Positions 28,522 to 39,078 are shown, counted from the first letter of the stretch. The stretch: 64,000 nucleotides of DNA from Calothrix sp. PCC 6303 (GCF_000317435.1 NC_019751.1:4092001-4156000), one strand, 5' to 3'. The notes: generated by a model from the letters alone, not told the origin. A program made the numbers and translations.

Positions 28522-30444
28522 ATGACCATGCACAATTCTGTAGAATTTCAAGACGTTTTCGATGTCATTATCGTCGGTGCGGGTCACTCCGGCTGCGAGG
28601 CAGCCCTAGCAACAGCGCGTCTGGGATGTCGCACCCTCTTATTAACCTTAAACTTAGATAAAATCGCTTGGCAACCCTGTAACCCCGCTGTGGGGGGTCC
28701 AGCTAAATCCCAGTTAACCCACGAAGTTGATGCTTTAGGTGGGGAAATTGGGAAAATGGCAGACCGCACCTACCTCCAAAAGCGTATCCTCAATTCTTCA
28801 CGCGGACCTGCTGTTTGGGCTTTACGCGCCCAAACGGATAAGCGGGAATACGCGGCAATTATGAAGGGAATTATCGAGAATCAAGAAAACTTGATGGTTC
28901 GGGAAGCAATGGTTACAGATCTAGTCCTAAATAACAATGGTGAAGTTATTGGTGTAGAGACGTATTTCGGCGTAGCTTTCGGTTGTAAAGCTGTAATTCT
29001 GACAACTGGAACCTTTTTAGGTGGGAAGATTTGGGTAGGCAACAAATCTATGGCTGCCGGACGTGCAGGAGAATTTGCTGCTGAAGGATTAACCCAAACT
29101 CTACAAAGACTAGGTTTTGAAACTGGTAGACTCAAAACAGGTACACCTGCACGAGTTGATAAACGCTCAGTTGACTACAGCCGGATGGATTTACAGCCAG
29201 GTGATACAGATGTTCGTTGGTTTAGCTTTGACCCAGATGCATGGGTAGAACGGGAACAAATACCGTGTCACTTAACTAGGACAACTGCGGAAACCCATCG
29301 CCTAATTCGGGAAAATTTACACTTATCTCCAGTGTATGGTGGTTGGGTAGAAGCCAAAGGTCCACGTTATTGTCCCAGCATCGAAGATAAAATTGTCCGC
29401 TTCGCCGATAAAGAAAGCCATCAGATTTTTATTGAACCGGAAGGAAGGGATATTCCTGAACTTTATATTCAGGGATTTTCCACAGGTTTACCAGAAAATT
29501 TACAACTTCAACTACTGCGTACCCTCCCAGGTTTAGAAAGCTGTTTGATGTTACGTCCAGCTTATGCGGTGGAATATGATTACTTACCTGCGACACAATG
29601 TTTTCCCACTTTGATGACAAAGAAAATTGCTGGGTTATTTTGTGCTGGGCAAATTAATGGTACAACTGGCTATGAGGAAGCCGCAGCCCAAGGAATTGTT
29701 GCGGGGATTAATGCAGCAAGGTTTGCACGAGGTCAGGAAATGATTATATTTCCACGAGAGCAAAGCTACATCGGAACCTTGGTGGATGACTTGTGTACTA
29801 AAGATTTACGCGAACCTTACCGAATGCTGACAAGTAGATCTGAGTATCGCTTGATTTTGCGTTCTGATAATGCTGATCAACGTTTAACGCCATTGGGACG
29901 AGAAATTGGCTTAATAGACGATCGTCGCTGGGATTTATATACCCACAAGCAAGACAATATTAATGCAGAGAAACAGCGGCTACATGAAACGAGAGTGAAG
30001 GAAAATGATGAGGCTGGAAAGTCAATTTTTGCAGCCACTCAGCAAGCAATTAGAGGCTCGATTACTCTAGCTGATTTACTACGTCGTTCCGGATTTCACT
30101 ATGCTGATTTAACCAAATTTGGGCTGGGAGATAGCAAGCTGAATCGAGTAGAAACAGAGGGTGCGGAAATTGATATCAAATATTCAGGTTATTTGGCAAG
30201 ACAACAAACTCAAATTGAGCAAATTACTCGTCAGGCAAATCGTCATTTGCCACCAGATTTAGACTATGCAGCAATTAACACCCTATCTCAAGAAGCACGG
30301 GAGAAGTTAAATCAGGTAAAACCACTGACAATTGGTCAAGCATCACGTATTGGCGGTGTTAATCCTGCTGATGTTAATGCCTTACTGATATATTTAGAAA
30401 TTCGTAAAGCCCATATTCAGAAAGAGTTTTCAGCATTTTCATAG
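28522..30444 (+). CDS. mnmG: tRNA uridine-5-carboxymethylaminomethyl(34) synthesis enzyme MnmG
   Basis: MnmG, with MnmE, installs the cmnm5 group on U34 of several tRNAs using FAD. The 640 aa length is typical. The dinucleotide-binding motif [10 protein letters not shown] is at about residues 18-27, followed by [21 protein letters not shown] and [10 protein letters not shown], all hallmarks. The start could be either of two ATGs (28522 or 28528). It stands alone. Confidence 0.97.
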   Translation: MTMHNSVEFQDVFDVIIVGAGHSGCEAALATARLGCRTLLLTLNLDKIAWQPCNPAVGGPAKSQLTHEVDALGGEIGKMADRTYLQKRILNSSRGPAVWALRAQTDKREYAAIMKGIIENQENLMVREAMVTDLVLNNNGEVIGVETYFGVAFGCKAVILTTGTFLGGKIWVGNKSMAAGRAGEFAAEGLTQTLQRLGFETGRLKTGTPARVDKRSVDYSRMDLQPGDTDVRWFSFDPDAWVEREQIPCHLTRTTAETHRLIRENLHLSPVYGGWVEAKGPRYCPSIEDKIVRFADKESHQIFIEPEGRDIPELYIQGFSTGLPENLQLQLLRTLPGLESCLMLRPAYAVEYDYLPATQCFPTLMTKKIAGLFCAGQINGTTGYEEAAAQGIVAGINAARFARGQEMIIFPREQSYIGTLVDDLCTKDLREPYRMLTSRSEYRLILRSDNADQRLTPLGREIGLIDDRRWDLYTHKQDNINAEKQRLHETRVKENDEAGKSIFAATQQAIRGSITLADLLRRSGFHYADLTKFGLGDSKLNRVETEGAEIDIKYSGYLARQQTQIEQITRQANRHLPPDLDYAAINTLSQEAREKLNQVKPLTIGQASRIGGVNPADVNALLIYLEIRKAHIQKEFSAFS

Positions 30445-30688
30445 AAAAAACTTCATGAAGCTCGATTATAGTAGTAGGGTAAACACCAAAAAGACGAGTA
30501 TGATAGATGACATTGAATATCATTCGTATCACTGTCAGGATCGTCAGTATAAAAGTTAAATAAAATACAATATCTTAGTTACCCTTCTGTTTTGAGATCG
30601 GTAATTATGTAAAAAATCCAACACCTACATTCTGACGGAGAAGGTAGTAAATATAAATCGCCTTTGAAGCTAAGTATAGAAAGTCGTT

Positions 30689-32035
30689 ATGTCTACCGAA
30701 GCCAATACACACATTGCTATTCAACAACCATCCGAAGATTTCATCGTCAGTGAACCTTGGTCGATAGAAAATTATGCCGATGGTTTAATGGATGAACTGT
30801 TTGCCGATATTGATTACATTCTGGATCCAAAGGGTGGTTTATCCATACCAACAATTGAACCAGAGTTTGTTCGTCTACAGACGGTTAAAATGTCGCCCAT
30901 TGTTTTACCAAAGACGGAAGTTTTTCCGGTATCAGGTTCAACTTCAGTTGGAAAACAACAGAGCAAAAAAGTACCACTGAATAATGCAACTGCATATAAA
31001 AAGAATAGCCAATCTAGACCAAAACAAAGCCCAAAATCACATCAATGGTTTGGTAGGTTGTTGACACTAAGTCTGACTATTGGTGTTGCAATTACCGGAG
31101 TTCTATTTGTGAAGAATTCTGGATTATTTAATAATTTCAATTACAAATCTGTCCAGGAAGCAGTATTAACAGCAGGTTCTTCGGGGCAATCTCAGCCAGA
31201 GTTGACAAATCAAGTTGATATTCAGGCTGATATGGTTAATTACATGCTAAATTCATTGGCTGCGATTGATAGACAACAAGCTAAGGGGAATTTTCGTTCA
31301 GGTAAGACGGTACCGAATGGTAATAATGTAATTCCAGCTTCTAGTCCTAGTTCATTTAATAATGCGATCGCTTCCAAGCTTCCACCCCCATTAACAGCTA
31401 ATAATTCTTCACCATACACAAACAGAACAGCGGGCGTAGAACGTGTTTATGTTCCGATTCCTGTGTATAATGCACCACTGCCAATGCGTTATGCACCTCC
31501 GTCAATTCCCGGTGTTCGCTCTCCTTTACCACCTATTCCTGGTGACTCCCAAACAGCTTCCAATAATTTGCGAGCGCCATCGATAAAGACAGCTTTAAAC
31601 AGCGCAACTAAAGTAGCTAAACCTCTCAATGTTTTCGCTGCTGTCCGTCCGGGACTCAAATCTATAGATATCCAAACTAAACCCATTACATTGCGTCAGC
31701 CGAAAGCGCCCACAATGCCAATTGTACCATTTCGGGTGGTACCACCAAGCTTACCTGTAGCAGCTGCCCCGGCAAGACAAGCAGTCAAAACACAATCAGC
31801 GCCAGAGATTGCATCAGCACCAACAGCACCAAATCATACCTTGGAAGGAGTAATAGAATCAACTAATAAACAAAAGTCAGCGGCTTTGTTTAAAATCTCT
31901 GGTGTTTCTCGAAGAGTTGAGATTGGTGAAAGTATTGGTGCCAGCGGTTGGACACTTGTAGAAATTGCGAACGGTGAAGCGGTAATTCGTCGCAATGGTG
32001 AAGTTCGTTCAATTTATGCCGGACAAAATTTGTAA
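30689..32035 (+). CDS. Bitopic protein with Pro-rich linker and GspC/PilP-like C-terminal domain
   Basis: This 448 aa protein is not recognised by name. Residues 1-110 are cytoplasmic, with an acidic N-terminus. One membrane helix lies at about 125-145 (LLTLSLTIGVAITGVLFVKN). About 150-385 is Ser/Pro/Ala-rich and probably extended. The last 65 residues (LEGVIESTNKQKSAALFKIS to IRRNGEVRSIYAGQNL) have the compact beta pattern of the homology region of type II secretion GspC and pilus PilP proteins. This resemblance is by pattern only. It might be an envelope-spanning adaptor of a pilus or secretion machine. Confidence 0.65.
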   Translation: MSTEANTHIAIQQPSEDFIVSEPWSIENYADGLMDELFADIDYILDPKGGLSIPTIEPEFVRLQTVKMSPIVLPKTEVFPVSGSTSVGKQQSKKVPLNNATAYKKNSQSRPKQSPKSHQWFGRLLTLSLTIGVAITGVLFVKNSGLFNNFNYKSVQEAVLTAGSSGQSQPELTNQVDIQADMVNYMLNSLAAIDRQQAKGNFRSGKTVPNGNNVIPASSPSSFNNAIASKLPPPLTANNSSPYTNRTAGVERVYVPIPVYNAPLPMRYAPPSIPGVRSPLPPIPGDSQTASNNLRAPSIKTALNSATKVAKPLNVFAAVRPGLKSIDIQTKPITLRQPKAPTMPIVPFRVVPPSLPVAAAPARQAVKTQSAPEIASAPTAPNHTLEGVIESTNKQKSAALFKISGVSRRVEIGESIGASGWTLVEIANGEAVIRRNGEVRSIYAGQNL

Positions 32036-32565
32036 CCAAAAATAATTATACTCTTGCGAGTCGATTATATTTTACTGTAAACCTTGCAATTGCATCGTTT
32101 CGCTTTGCTTCACACTCTTAGGGAGAAGCAAGTTACACATGACAAATATATATTTAATTTTTCCAAGCACTTGAATACAATAGACATCTCCGAAAATTAA
32201 TTAGGGGTTGTGCAAAACCTTTGTAGAGACGTAGCATTGCTACGTCTCTACAACTTTTGTGGAGGTGTCTCATAGTTAATAAATTTATATTTATCAGAAA
32301 CAGTAATAGGCAAAGCCGTCATCTAGAGTATTAACAACTAAAGCAATGAAATTCAAGTAACGCAATAAATTATACTTTATATCTATGTGTTAACACTATA
32401 CTGATCGCATCCACTTTCTATTTTATAAGATTCCGCAATTGCCACCAGGACATACATATTTATCCTGTGTAATCTTTAAATTATACAACTAACAGCTAGT
32501 CTCCTAACTGGCAGGGTGTAAATTACTATGCTTTGTCTTCTCTAGTATATATACTTACGAATCTT
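32036..32565. other. 530 bp spacer with a long perfect palindrome
   Basis: The only clear structure is the palindrome at 32221-32253 (own entry). The rest is AT-rich with no coding-like frame. A promoter for the small gene at 32566 is expected near 32470-32540. Confidence 0.5.
32221..32253. repeat. 33 nt perfect GTAGAGACG-type palindrome
   Basis: TTGTAGAGACGTAGCA is followed by one T and then its exact inverse. It is the longest member of the GTAGAGACG family here, 186 bp after the preceding gene and followed by CTTTTGT on the plus strand. Confidence 0.85.
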
Positions 32566-32739
32566 ATGAGTTCAGAAAAAAACAACATTAAATTCCCCCT
32601 GTGGCAATATCTGAATCAGCCATTATTTAGTGGGGATCAACCTCCCGAATTTAATCCTCGTCAATTCGCTTTAATTTATCGAATTGGATTACTCAAACGC
32701 TGCTTTGAACGGGAATGTGATGCAAAAAGACAATATTAA
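32566..32739 (+). CDS. Small hypothetical protein (57 aa)
   Basis: The ATG at 32566 opens MSSEKNNIKFPLWQYLNQPL, and the protein ends LLKRCFERECDAKRQY. The composition is ordinary, with aromatic residues (Trp, Phe, Tyr) spaced as in a small folded domain and two Cys near the end. I believe it resembles a short cyanobacterial conserved hypothetical, but I assign no function. A 33-nt hairpin (AAGACGTG/CACGTCTT, about 32804-32831) follows between it and the convergent transporter gene. Confidence 0.6.
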   Translation: MSSEKNNIKFPLWQYLNQPLFSGDQPPEFNPRQFALIYRIGLLKRCFERECDAKRQY

Positions 32740-32846
32740 TAGTCTGGAGTTCAATGGCTAGAAATTATATTAATACAACTTAAACATGAAATATATGCTG
32801 AAGTGAAGACGTGTAAAAGATGCCACGTCTTTACTTTGTCTTCTTT

Positions 32847-34136
32847 TTAGCCCAAAAGCTGATTATCCTGAGTTTTAGGCTTTTTACCATCGATTAACGT
32901 ACTCACTGTCATATCACCCATAACATTAATAGCAGTGCGACATCGATCTAAAAACCAGTCAACCGTAACTAACACTGCAATATACTGTGTCGGCAAACCA
33001 ACTGATTGAAAGACAAGTGTCATTGTTACTAATCCTGCATTAGGTATATTTGCGGCACCAACTGATGCAAAAATTGAAGTTAAAACTACTAAAAATTGTT
33101 GTCCTAAATTTAAATGCTGACCTAATACTTGGGAAATAAATAATGCCGACATTGCCTCATACAAAGCTGTCCCATCATTATTAAAATTTGCCCCCACCAA
33201 AGAACCTAAAGCTGCGGAAGATTCCCGTAAACCAATTTTTTCTTGTAATACTTCAAACGTGATAGGCATTGTGGCACCTGATGAAGAAGTGGAGAATGCC
33301 GTTAAAAAAGCATCAGTACCACCACGTAAAAAGTCAATTGGTTTGACCCAAGACTCTAATTTTACCCTTGTTAGGTAGTAACAACCTTGTAAGAATAAGG
33401 CAACTAATACCGCTAGAATAAAAGCACCTAAAGAAATAAAGGGTTGAAAACCTTCTTTGGCAACAGTTTTAGAAACAATACCAAATACAGCTAAAGGAAC
33501 TAAAGCAATTACCCAGCCTAGGATTCTAATTACTGCTTCAAAGAGAATTCCCACCACATCTTCAATAGGTTTGTAGCCATCTTTCCCCTGACTAATCATT
33601 TCAGATTTAATTGCCCTTAAAACGATACCAAAGGAAAGAGCAATCACAATTAATTGGATGACATTATTGCTAACCAAAGGCTCCAAAATTGCTTTGGGAA
33701 TGGCATCTTGAATTAATCCCCACGGATCAAGTTTTGATGTCTCGGCAGCCGCATCTATAACAGTTGGGGGTGTCAAACGTCCCCATCTCCCAGGACGGAG
33801 GATATTTGCTACCAATAGCCCAATAAAAATAGCAACTGTGGTATTGGTAATTAGTAATATACCTAGTTTCCGCCCAGCACGACCGGGAATTTCTGCTGTC
33901 ATAAAAGTATGCAGCACCGCTACCAAGATTAGTGGTGGTGCTAGCGCACGTAATGCCTTTAAAATCAAGTCAGCAGGTATGGCTAAGTTATCAATTAATA
34001 CCTTATTCGATTCAGTAGGGTTGCCCCCACCCAAGAAAATCCCAAATGCGATCGCTAAAATTAAAGCAATCAGTATTTGCAAAGTTAAAGGAATTCTCAT
34101 CCATATCGGACGCTTTGTGTGTTCTGGTTCATTCAT
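32847..34136 (-). CDS. Dicarboxylate/amino acid:cation symporter (DAACS family)
   Basis: This 429 aa inner membrane protein is of the SDF/GltP fold. It has hydrophobic helices throughout, the re-entrant loop signature AFSTSSSGATMPITFEVL and the later NNDGTALYEAMSALFISQ and TMTLVFQSVGLP. It imports dicarboxylates or acidic or neutral amino acids with Na+ or H+; the exact substrate is not visible. The ATG at 34136 is used. Confidence 0.92.
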   Translation of the reverse strand: MNEPEHTKRPIWMRIPLTLQILIALILAIAFGIFLGGGNPTESNKVLIDNLAIPADLILKALRALAPPLILVAVLHTFMTAEIPGRAGRKLGILLITNTTVAIFIGLLVANILRPGRWGRLTPPTVIDAAAETSKLDPWGLIQDAIPKAILEPLVSNNVIQLIVIALSFGIVLRAIKSEMISQGKDGYKPIEDVVGILFEAVIRILGWVIALVPLAVFGIVSKTVAKEGFQPFISLGAFILAVLVALFLQGCYYLTRVKLESWVKPIDFLRGGTDAFLTAFSTSSSGATMPITFEVLQEKIGLRESSAALGSLVGANFNNDGTALYEAMSALFISQVLGQHLNLGQQFLVVLTSIFASVGAANIPNAGLVTMTLVFQSVGLPTQYIAVLVTVDWFLDRCRTAINVMGDMTVSTLIDGKKPKTQDNQLLG

Positions 34137-34514
34137 TGCTAAAAGTGTTTAGGGGTGTGATTTTGCGTAACAGTTCAGATTAAACAATAATACAAACCAA
34201 CTCAAAACCCGAAATTAACTGAGTTTGTCATCTTATATCTACTAATTCCCCCCATAGATACAAGTTTCACCGCTAATTTTCCGCATTGATGACTTTCGCA
34301 AAGCCTATTAGCAGGAGTTGTTCCTAGCTGATAGCACTACTAAGATTTCCTCGTATTCATCACTCAGTTAATTTTTGTTGAGAAATATGTCAAAATTACT
34401 GATGGGCATAATTGTTAACATCGGAAAATACTTAGTAATATTTCAGATCCTTGTTCTTAATTTAACGTTAATATAAGAGTAAAATTATTTGCTAGACGAT
34501 TGAGCAGAAAGAGT
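34137..34514. other. Divergent spacer upstream of a membrane protein gene
   Basis: This AT-rich spacer of 378 bp holds no frame or repeat that I can support. It should contain promoters for the symporter (left) and the membrane protein (right). Confidence 0.45.
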
Positions 34515-35309
34515 ATGGATATAAACAGTGATAAAGTTTTCTATCTAATAAAGAAAAATAATGACAATTATCTCGAATATTCCGTAGACAAATGTGCTTA
34601 TATCCTTAACATTAAGCTAAGTCCAATTAAAACTCTACGATTTTTACTATCAATCATCATCTTTCTGGCTGTTGCCAGTTTAATTTCTAACTTAGCCCGT
34701 TTATATCTACCTGATTTTCCTCTCAAGGATTCATTAGGAAATTTATTTGATGTGAATCGTGAATTAAACATTCCATCTTTGTATTCTACATTTCTACTAC
34801 TATTGTGCTCTGGACTACTAACAATTGTGGGTAGCATCAAAATAATGCAACGCGATCGCTATAGGTTCCAATGGTTAGGTTTATCGTGCATTTTCTTTTT
34901 TTTAGGAATGGACGAATTGATAGTTATCCACGAGACACTAACCTATCCAGTCTCTTTTTTAGTCAAAAGAGAAGGTTTTCTCTATTATACTTGGGTAATA
35001 CCTGGCTTTATCTTCGCCCTAGTTTGCTTGGTCATATTTTGGAACTTTCTAACACATTTACCCAAAAAAACTAGAAATTTATTTTTGATTGCAGGCTCTA
35101 TATATATATTTGGTGCTGTTGCTTTAGAAATGCTTGGTGGATATATTGCCGATATCTACGGGGAAGGACATATTCTGTGGATATTAGAAATAGCGTTGGA
35201 AGAATTTTGCGAAATGCTAGGCATTGCTACATTTTACTATGCTCTTACTACTTATATTAGTCATGACATTAGAGGTGTTACATGCAGAGTTGACATCACT
35301 GAAAAGTAG
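34515..35309 (+). CDS. Multi-pass membrane protein of unknown function
   Basis: This 264 aa protein starts at the ATG at 34515 (a TTG at 34500 would add five residues). About six membrane helices are seen near residues 40-62, 90-112, 118-140, 152-176, 185-207 and 215-240. Charged and His residues sit within or at the edges of the helices: MDELIVIHE, LEMLGGYIAD and LEIALEEFCEM. Such a pattern can mark a buried metal site, but I do not recognise the family. A perfect 10 bp hairpin (35323-35347) follows the stop. Confidence 0.7.
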   Translation: MDINSDKVFYLIKKNNDNYLEYSVDKCAYILNIKLSPIKTLRFLLSIIIFLAVASLISNLARLYLPDFPLKDSLGNLFDVNRELNIPSLYSTFLLLLCSGLLTIVGSIKIMQRDRYRFQWLGLSCIFFFLGMDELIVIHETLTYPVSFLVKREGFLYYTWVIPGFIFALVCLVIFWNFLTHLPKKTRNLFLIAGSIYIFGAVALEMLGGYIADIYGEGHILWILEIALEEFCEMLGIATFYYALTTYISHDIRGVTCRVDITEK

Positions 35310-35322
35310 TAAACATTAGGAA

Positions 35323-35347
35323 GAAAGCCTATGTAGGATAGGCTTTC
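35323..35347. terminator. Hairpin between convergent genes
   Basis: GAAAGCCTAT (35323-35332) and ATAGGCTTTC (35338-35347) form a perfect 10 bp stem with a 5 nt loop. It has no long T run on either side, so termination is plausible rather than sure. Confidence 0.6.
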
Positions 35348-35402
35348 GCTTGAGACAAGCCCATTATTTTGTCTCACGACTTGCAGCAGTTAGCACCTAT
35401 AC

Positions 35403-36212
35403 TCAGGCTTTTCTCAATTGTTGGTAATATTTGCGCCGAACAGGTGGTAATGGTGCAGATATCAGTAAAATTTTCTCCAATAACCAAGGGGCAATCCGAT
35501 TACACCAAACTGCTAAATGGCTTTGCCATCCCACTAAGATTTCTGGTGACTCTTGCTGCAATCCTGTAATGAGGGCATTGGCAACCTGTTCAGTAGTCAT
35601 AGGTTGTATCCATCGAAACCACTTTAAATCGCGCACCATGTCGGTATCAGTCAGGGATGGGAGCAATCCTAAGACACGAATATTGTGAGATGCCAGTTCA
35701 CCCCGCAACGCTTGAGTAAATCCGACGATGGCAAACTTGGTAGCTGAGTAGGTTGCCATTGTTGGAGCAGCGACTTTTCCCATCAAGCTGGAAACATTAA
35801 CAATGACCCCTTGGTGTTGTGTCACCATCCGTCGGGCAATCAAACGAGTGATGGAGTACATACCGATTAGATTGGTTTCTAATTCTTCCTGGACATCGGA
35901 GAGTTTGGATTCTAGGAATGCTGTTTGGTGTGCAACTCCAGCGCAATTGATTAGTAAGTGGATAGCTCCGTAGTCTCTCCATGCTTGAGCAATGGCAATG
36001 TTCACTTCGACTATCTGAGTCAAATCCAGTGGTAGAATCACCGCTTCCGTGCCGAGTTCTTCTATCTCCGCAGCTACTTCAGCCAAACTTTGGCGATTTC
36101 TGGCAACTAATAACAATCGTTTAGCTTTTTGCTTTGCTAGTGAAATAGCGATTGCACGTCCAATTCCGCGAGATGCTCCTGTCACCAGGGCTGTTTTTCC
36201 TTGAATATCCAT
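35403..36212 (-). CDS. Short-chain dehydrogenase/reductase (SDR family)
   Basis: This 269 aa NAD(P)-dependent oxidoreductase is of the classical SDR type. The cofactor motif TGASRGIG is at residues 11-18, INCAGVAHQ follows, and the catalytic SSLMGKVAAPTMATYSATK has Ser, Tyr and Lys with Tyr near residue 154. A hydrophobic C-terminal stretch (LAVWCNRIAPWLLEKILLI) suggests membrane association, as in SDRs acting on lipids. The substrate is unknown. Confidence 0.92.
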   Translation of the reverse strand: MDIQGKTALVTGASRGIGRAIAISLAKQKAKRLLLVARNRQSLAEVAAEIEELGTEAVILPLDLTQIVEVNIAIAQAWRDYGAIHLLINCAGVAHQTAFLESKLSDVQEELETNLIGMYSITRLIARRMVTQHQGVIVNVSSLMGKVAAPTMATYSATKFAIVGFTQALRGELASHNIRVLGLLPSLTDTDMVRDLKWFRWIQPMTTEQVANALITGLQQESPEILVGWQSHLAVWCNRIAPWLLEKILLISAPLPPVRRKYYQQLRKA

Positions 36213-36943
36213 AGCTATACCTCTAGAGTTGTTATATCACCACACTTTTTGTACTGCCGAGCAATGTTGGGAGTAGTTTTGTAGATATTGATACAGATAA
36301 AGGCAATAACAATGTATGGTGAGTCAAGTTTTTGCAGCAACTTGAGTGAGAGTTGAGTCAAATAAATCAAACTTGTTGTAAAAGTCTTGAAACTAGGTAA
36401 AATCCAATGCAGAACAGATGTAAATTCTGTATCAACAGACCATTAACTGCACATACTGAGCATTACAGATGCTATTTTACAGATGTCAAATCAAATAGTT
36501 GCTTCTCATGTAAATGTGCCTCCTTTGTAAAGGAAATAACAAATAAGCATCTCACACGCATACGCTAGCAACGGGATCAATTGTTTGCAACAAAAATTAA
36601 TGTAAAATCTAATTTGTTACATTGCAATATAGTTTTCTCATAATTTGAGAATGAGAATATGAGTTGCCAAGTGTTGATAAAATCAGATTGTGACTGGGAA
36701 TATGACTGTCAAATTATGCTTTTTTAAGTGATGAATTTATGAGAAAAGCCGAATTTGATTAATACGCTCGCTTATTATTCTAATGGTAACAATAGTAACA
36801 GTTATGGTGATCAATTACTTGCAACGGACATATTAAAGTAATTTGGAATATTGAATATCATAGGAAGCAACAAATATCAGATCCAAGATAAATTGTAATA
36901 TCTATAGATGTGACGGGAAATGATATCTTATAGCCATTACAGA

Positions 36944-37044
36944 CTATTACAGGCGCAAATAACCAGACTATTATTTAGCCCTGAAAAGCCCAGTAATAAA
37001 CGGTTTTCCCCCAGTGCCTACTCACTATTGCCTTTAGGTACTAT
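36944..37044 (+). mobile_element. MITE-like element, copy A (CTAGTAC family)
   Basis: It aligns with 51879-51983 and with the reverse complement of 59070-59157. The shared core is GCGYAAATAA, then a CCATTATTT-like block, a TGAAAAGCCCAGTAATAA-like block and TTTTCCCC. The ends here are degraded (CTATTAC and GTACTAT). Confidence 0.75.
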
Positions 37045-37181
37045 GTTGTCTGAAAATTGTTTGCCTAAATCACGCTCTTGAAAAGCCGTCCTAGGTGATT
37101 ACATTTATTGTCGAAGTGAAGGACGCAGTTATAAACCCAATTTTTCGGTAAAATTAGGCTTTATTTTAGCAATAAACCATA

Positions 37182-37223
37182 AATCGGGTAGCCTTGCTTA
37201 CACAAGATTACCCGATTGTTTTT
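37182..37223 (+). terminator. Orphan intrinsic terminator
   Basis: AATCGGGTA (37182-37190) pairs with TACCCGATT (37209-37217). Inside, CTTG and CAAG extend the stem, and GTTTTT follows. The nearest plus-strand gene upstream ends at 35309, beyond a minus-strand gene, so this terminator lacks an annotated transcript. Confidence 0.75.
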
Positions 37224-37416
37224 CCGTATAGAACTTTGTCTTTATAATTAGCTCGATATATTTAAATTTATAATTTATATTGCTTTTATAAAGCTTCAGA
37301 GTATATACCGATTTTAAATTGAGAAAAAAACTAGGCAAACCGGAAAGTACGTAGAGTATTAAAATGGTTTGGAATTACTACTTTGTAGAACGCTAAAAGG
37401 ATCTAGATCTGGTGCT

Positions 37417-39078
37417 ATGCCGAAACCAAAAAAACGCCATAATTCGCTCTTAACGACCCTTGCTGCTGTCATCTGTGGCATGATGGCGGTGATGGGGACT
37501 ACAAGCTGCGCTAAAGCTGCACAGAAGATTGAGTTTGATTATCCACCATTTGGGGAATTTGATATCTCTGTGGAGGATTTAGACATTTTCGCCCGTGAAG
37601 GACGTATTACTAACAATTTTGCATTCTATGCAAATCGGGTTCCTAAGGAACGACTTGCACAGCTTCGGGAATTACTGCGATCGCGTTTCAAACTTAGCCC
37701 GGTTTTAGTGTCACAATTTACTTATTCTGTAATCGGTGAAAAAATTGTCAGACGCTTAGGGGATCTGCTGCTGACACAAAGTGGTAATAATGGGTTTTAT
37801 GCCTTGCGTTCATCATTAATTTTATCTGCCACCGACTCCGAAGGTGTGAATGTCATCAATATCATTCGTCGCTACCCGTCTGACACCATCCGCATCAACA
37901 TTGAGGAAACTCAAAACCTTATCGGTAATTTAGCAGAACTTTTAAAGACGCGAGATCTTTTAATTAGCGAAATTAAACAACAAGCAAATACAGAAGCAAG
38001 TCAAGAAAACACTGATTTTTCTCAGCAAACAGATTTACGCAAGTTGGGAAAATTTTCCGTTACCAAAGAAAAAACACGTCCCCTCATCGATGAAAAACGT
38101 CAACGCTCTTTCGATTATGATTTATATTTTCCCGAATCTAATGGAAGTAGTAACCCGACAGCACCCTTTCCGTTAGTTGTAATTTCCCATGGAGTTGCAG
38201 AAGATAAAGAAACTTTTGCATACTTAGCACAGCACCTCGCTTCTTATGGAATTGCGACAGCAATTCTTGAACATCCAGGTAGTGATGCAAAGAAAATCCA
38301 AGAATATATTTCCGGTTTAGGAGAATCTCCCAAAGCTGAAGAATTAATCAATCGTCCCCTTGATGTCAAATTTTTGCTCGATAATTTAGAGTCAGATCCC
38401 ACTTTGGCAAGAAAAATCAACTTTCAGCAAATAGGTGCAGCTGGACATTCCTATGGAGGTTACACCACACTCACATTAGCAGGGGCAACAATTGATTTTG
38501 AACAGGTTCGCAAAGTTTGTAATCCCAATAAATTACTCAATCCCTCCGCATTTTTACAATGTCGTGCTGATGAACTTCAAAGTAAAAATAATCTCCCCAA
38601 TATTCAAGATCCTCGCATCAAGGCTATCATTGTCCTGAATCCCCTCAGTAGTGTTATTTTAGGTCAAAAGGGTTTAGCTCAAATTAAAGTCCCAGTCATG
38701 ATTTTGGGTGGTTCTCAAGATATTATTACTCCTGCCGTCGCAGAACAAATTCGTCCTTACACTTGGTTAGAAACAACCAGTAAATATCTGACTATGATTG
38801 AAAATGGAACCCATTTTTCAGTATCCGAAAAAGTCAATTCTTCCGAACAGGTAGTACCAGTACCATCTACACTCATCGGACCAAATCCAGCGATCGCTCA
38901 AACCTATGTTAAAGCTTTAAGCGTTGCTTTTTTCCAAACTCACTTAGCAAATCAGTCTGAATACAAAATGTATTTAAGTCCAGGTTATGGCAAGTTTATC
39001 AGTCAAGAACCTTTGAATTTATATTTATTACCATCATTTACAGCAGAGAGGTTCAAAAATATATATGAAGGTAGTTAA
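37417..39078 (+). CDS. Alpha/beta hydrolase with N-terminal DUF1400 domain
   Basis: This 553 aa protein has an N-terminal hydrophobic export segment (LLTTLAAVICGMMAVMG, about 11-28), followed by the cyanobacterial DUF1400 domain (about 35-220) and an alpha/beta hydrolase domain (about 225-530). The nucleophile elbow is GHSYGGYT near residue 346, HGVAED lies near the oxyanion site, and the catalytic His is probably in ENGTHFS. It resembles secreted lipase/dienelactone-hydrolase-like enzymes; the substrate is unknown. The ATG at 37417 follows AAAAGGATC; a TTG at 37369 is less likely. Confidence 0.87.
   Translation: MPKPKKRHNSLLTTLAAVICGMMAVMGTTSCAKAAQKIEFDYPPFGEFDISVEDLDIFAREGRITNNFAFYANRVPKERLAQLRELLRSRFKLSPVLVSQFTYSVIGEKIVRRLGDLLLTQSGNNGFYALRSSLILSATDSEGVNVINIIRRYPSDTIRINIEETQNLIGNLAELLKTRDLLISEIKQQANTEASQENTDFSQQTDLRKLGKFSVTKEKTRPLIDEKRQRSFDYDLYFPESNGSSNPTAPFPLVVISHGVAEDKETFAYLAQHLASYGIATAILEHPGSDAKKIQEYISGLGESPKAEELINRPLDVKFLLDNLESDPTLARKINFQQIGAAGHSYGGYTTLTLAGATIDFEQVRKVCNPNKLLNPSAFLQCRADELQSKNNLPNIQDPRIKAIIVLNPLSSVILGQKGLAQIKVPVMILGGSQDIITPAVAEQIRPYTWLETTSKYLTMIENGTHFSVSEKVNSSEQVVPVPSTLIGPNPAIAQTYVKALSVAFFQTHLANQSEYKMYLSPGYGKFISQEPLNLYLLPSFTAERFKNIYEGS

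Larger units (their letters stand above)
36213..37416. other. 1.2 kb spacer with a MITE copy and an orphan terminator
   Basis: This is the longest gene-free stretch of the window. It is AT-rich and contains a MITE-like copy (36944-37044) and a strong plus-strand terminator (37182-37223) with no gene upstream on that strand. Short frames in it have no ribosome sites or coding character. A non-coding RNA ending at the terminator is possible. Confidence 0.6.
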
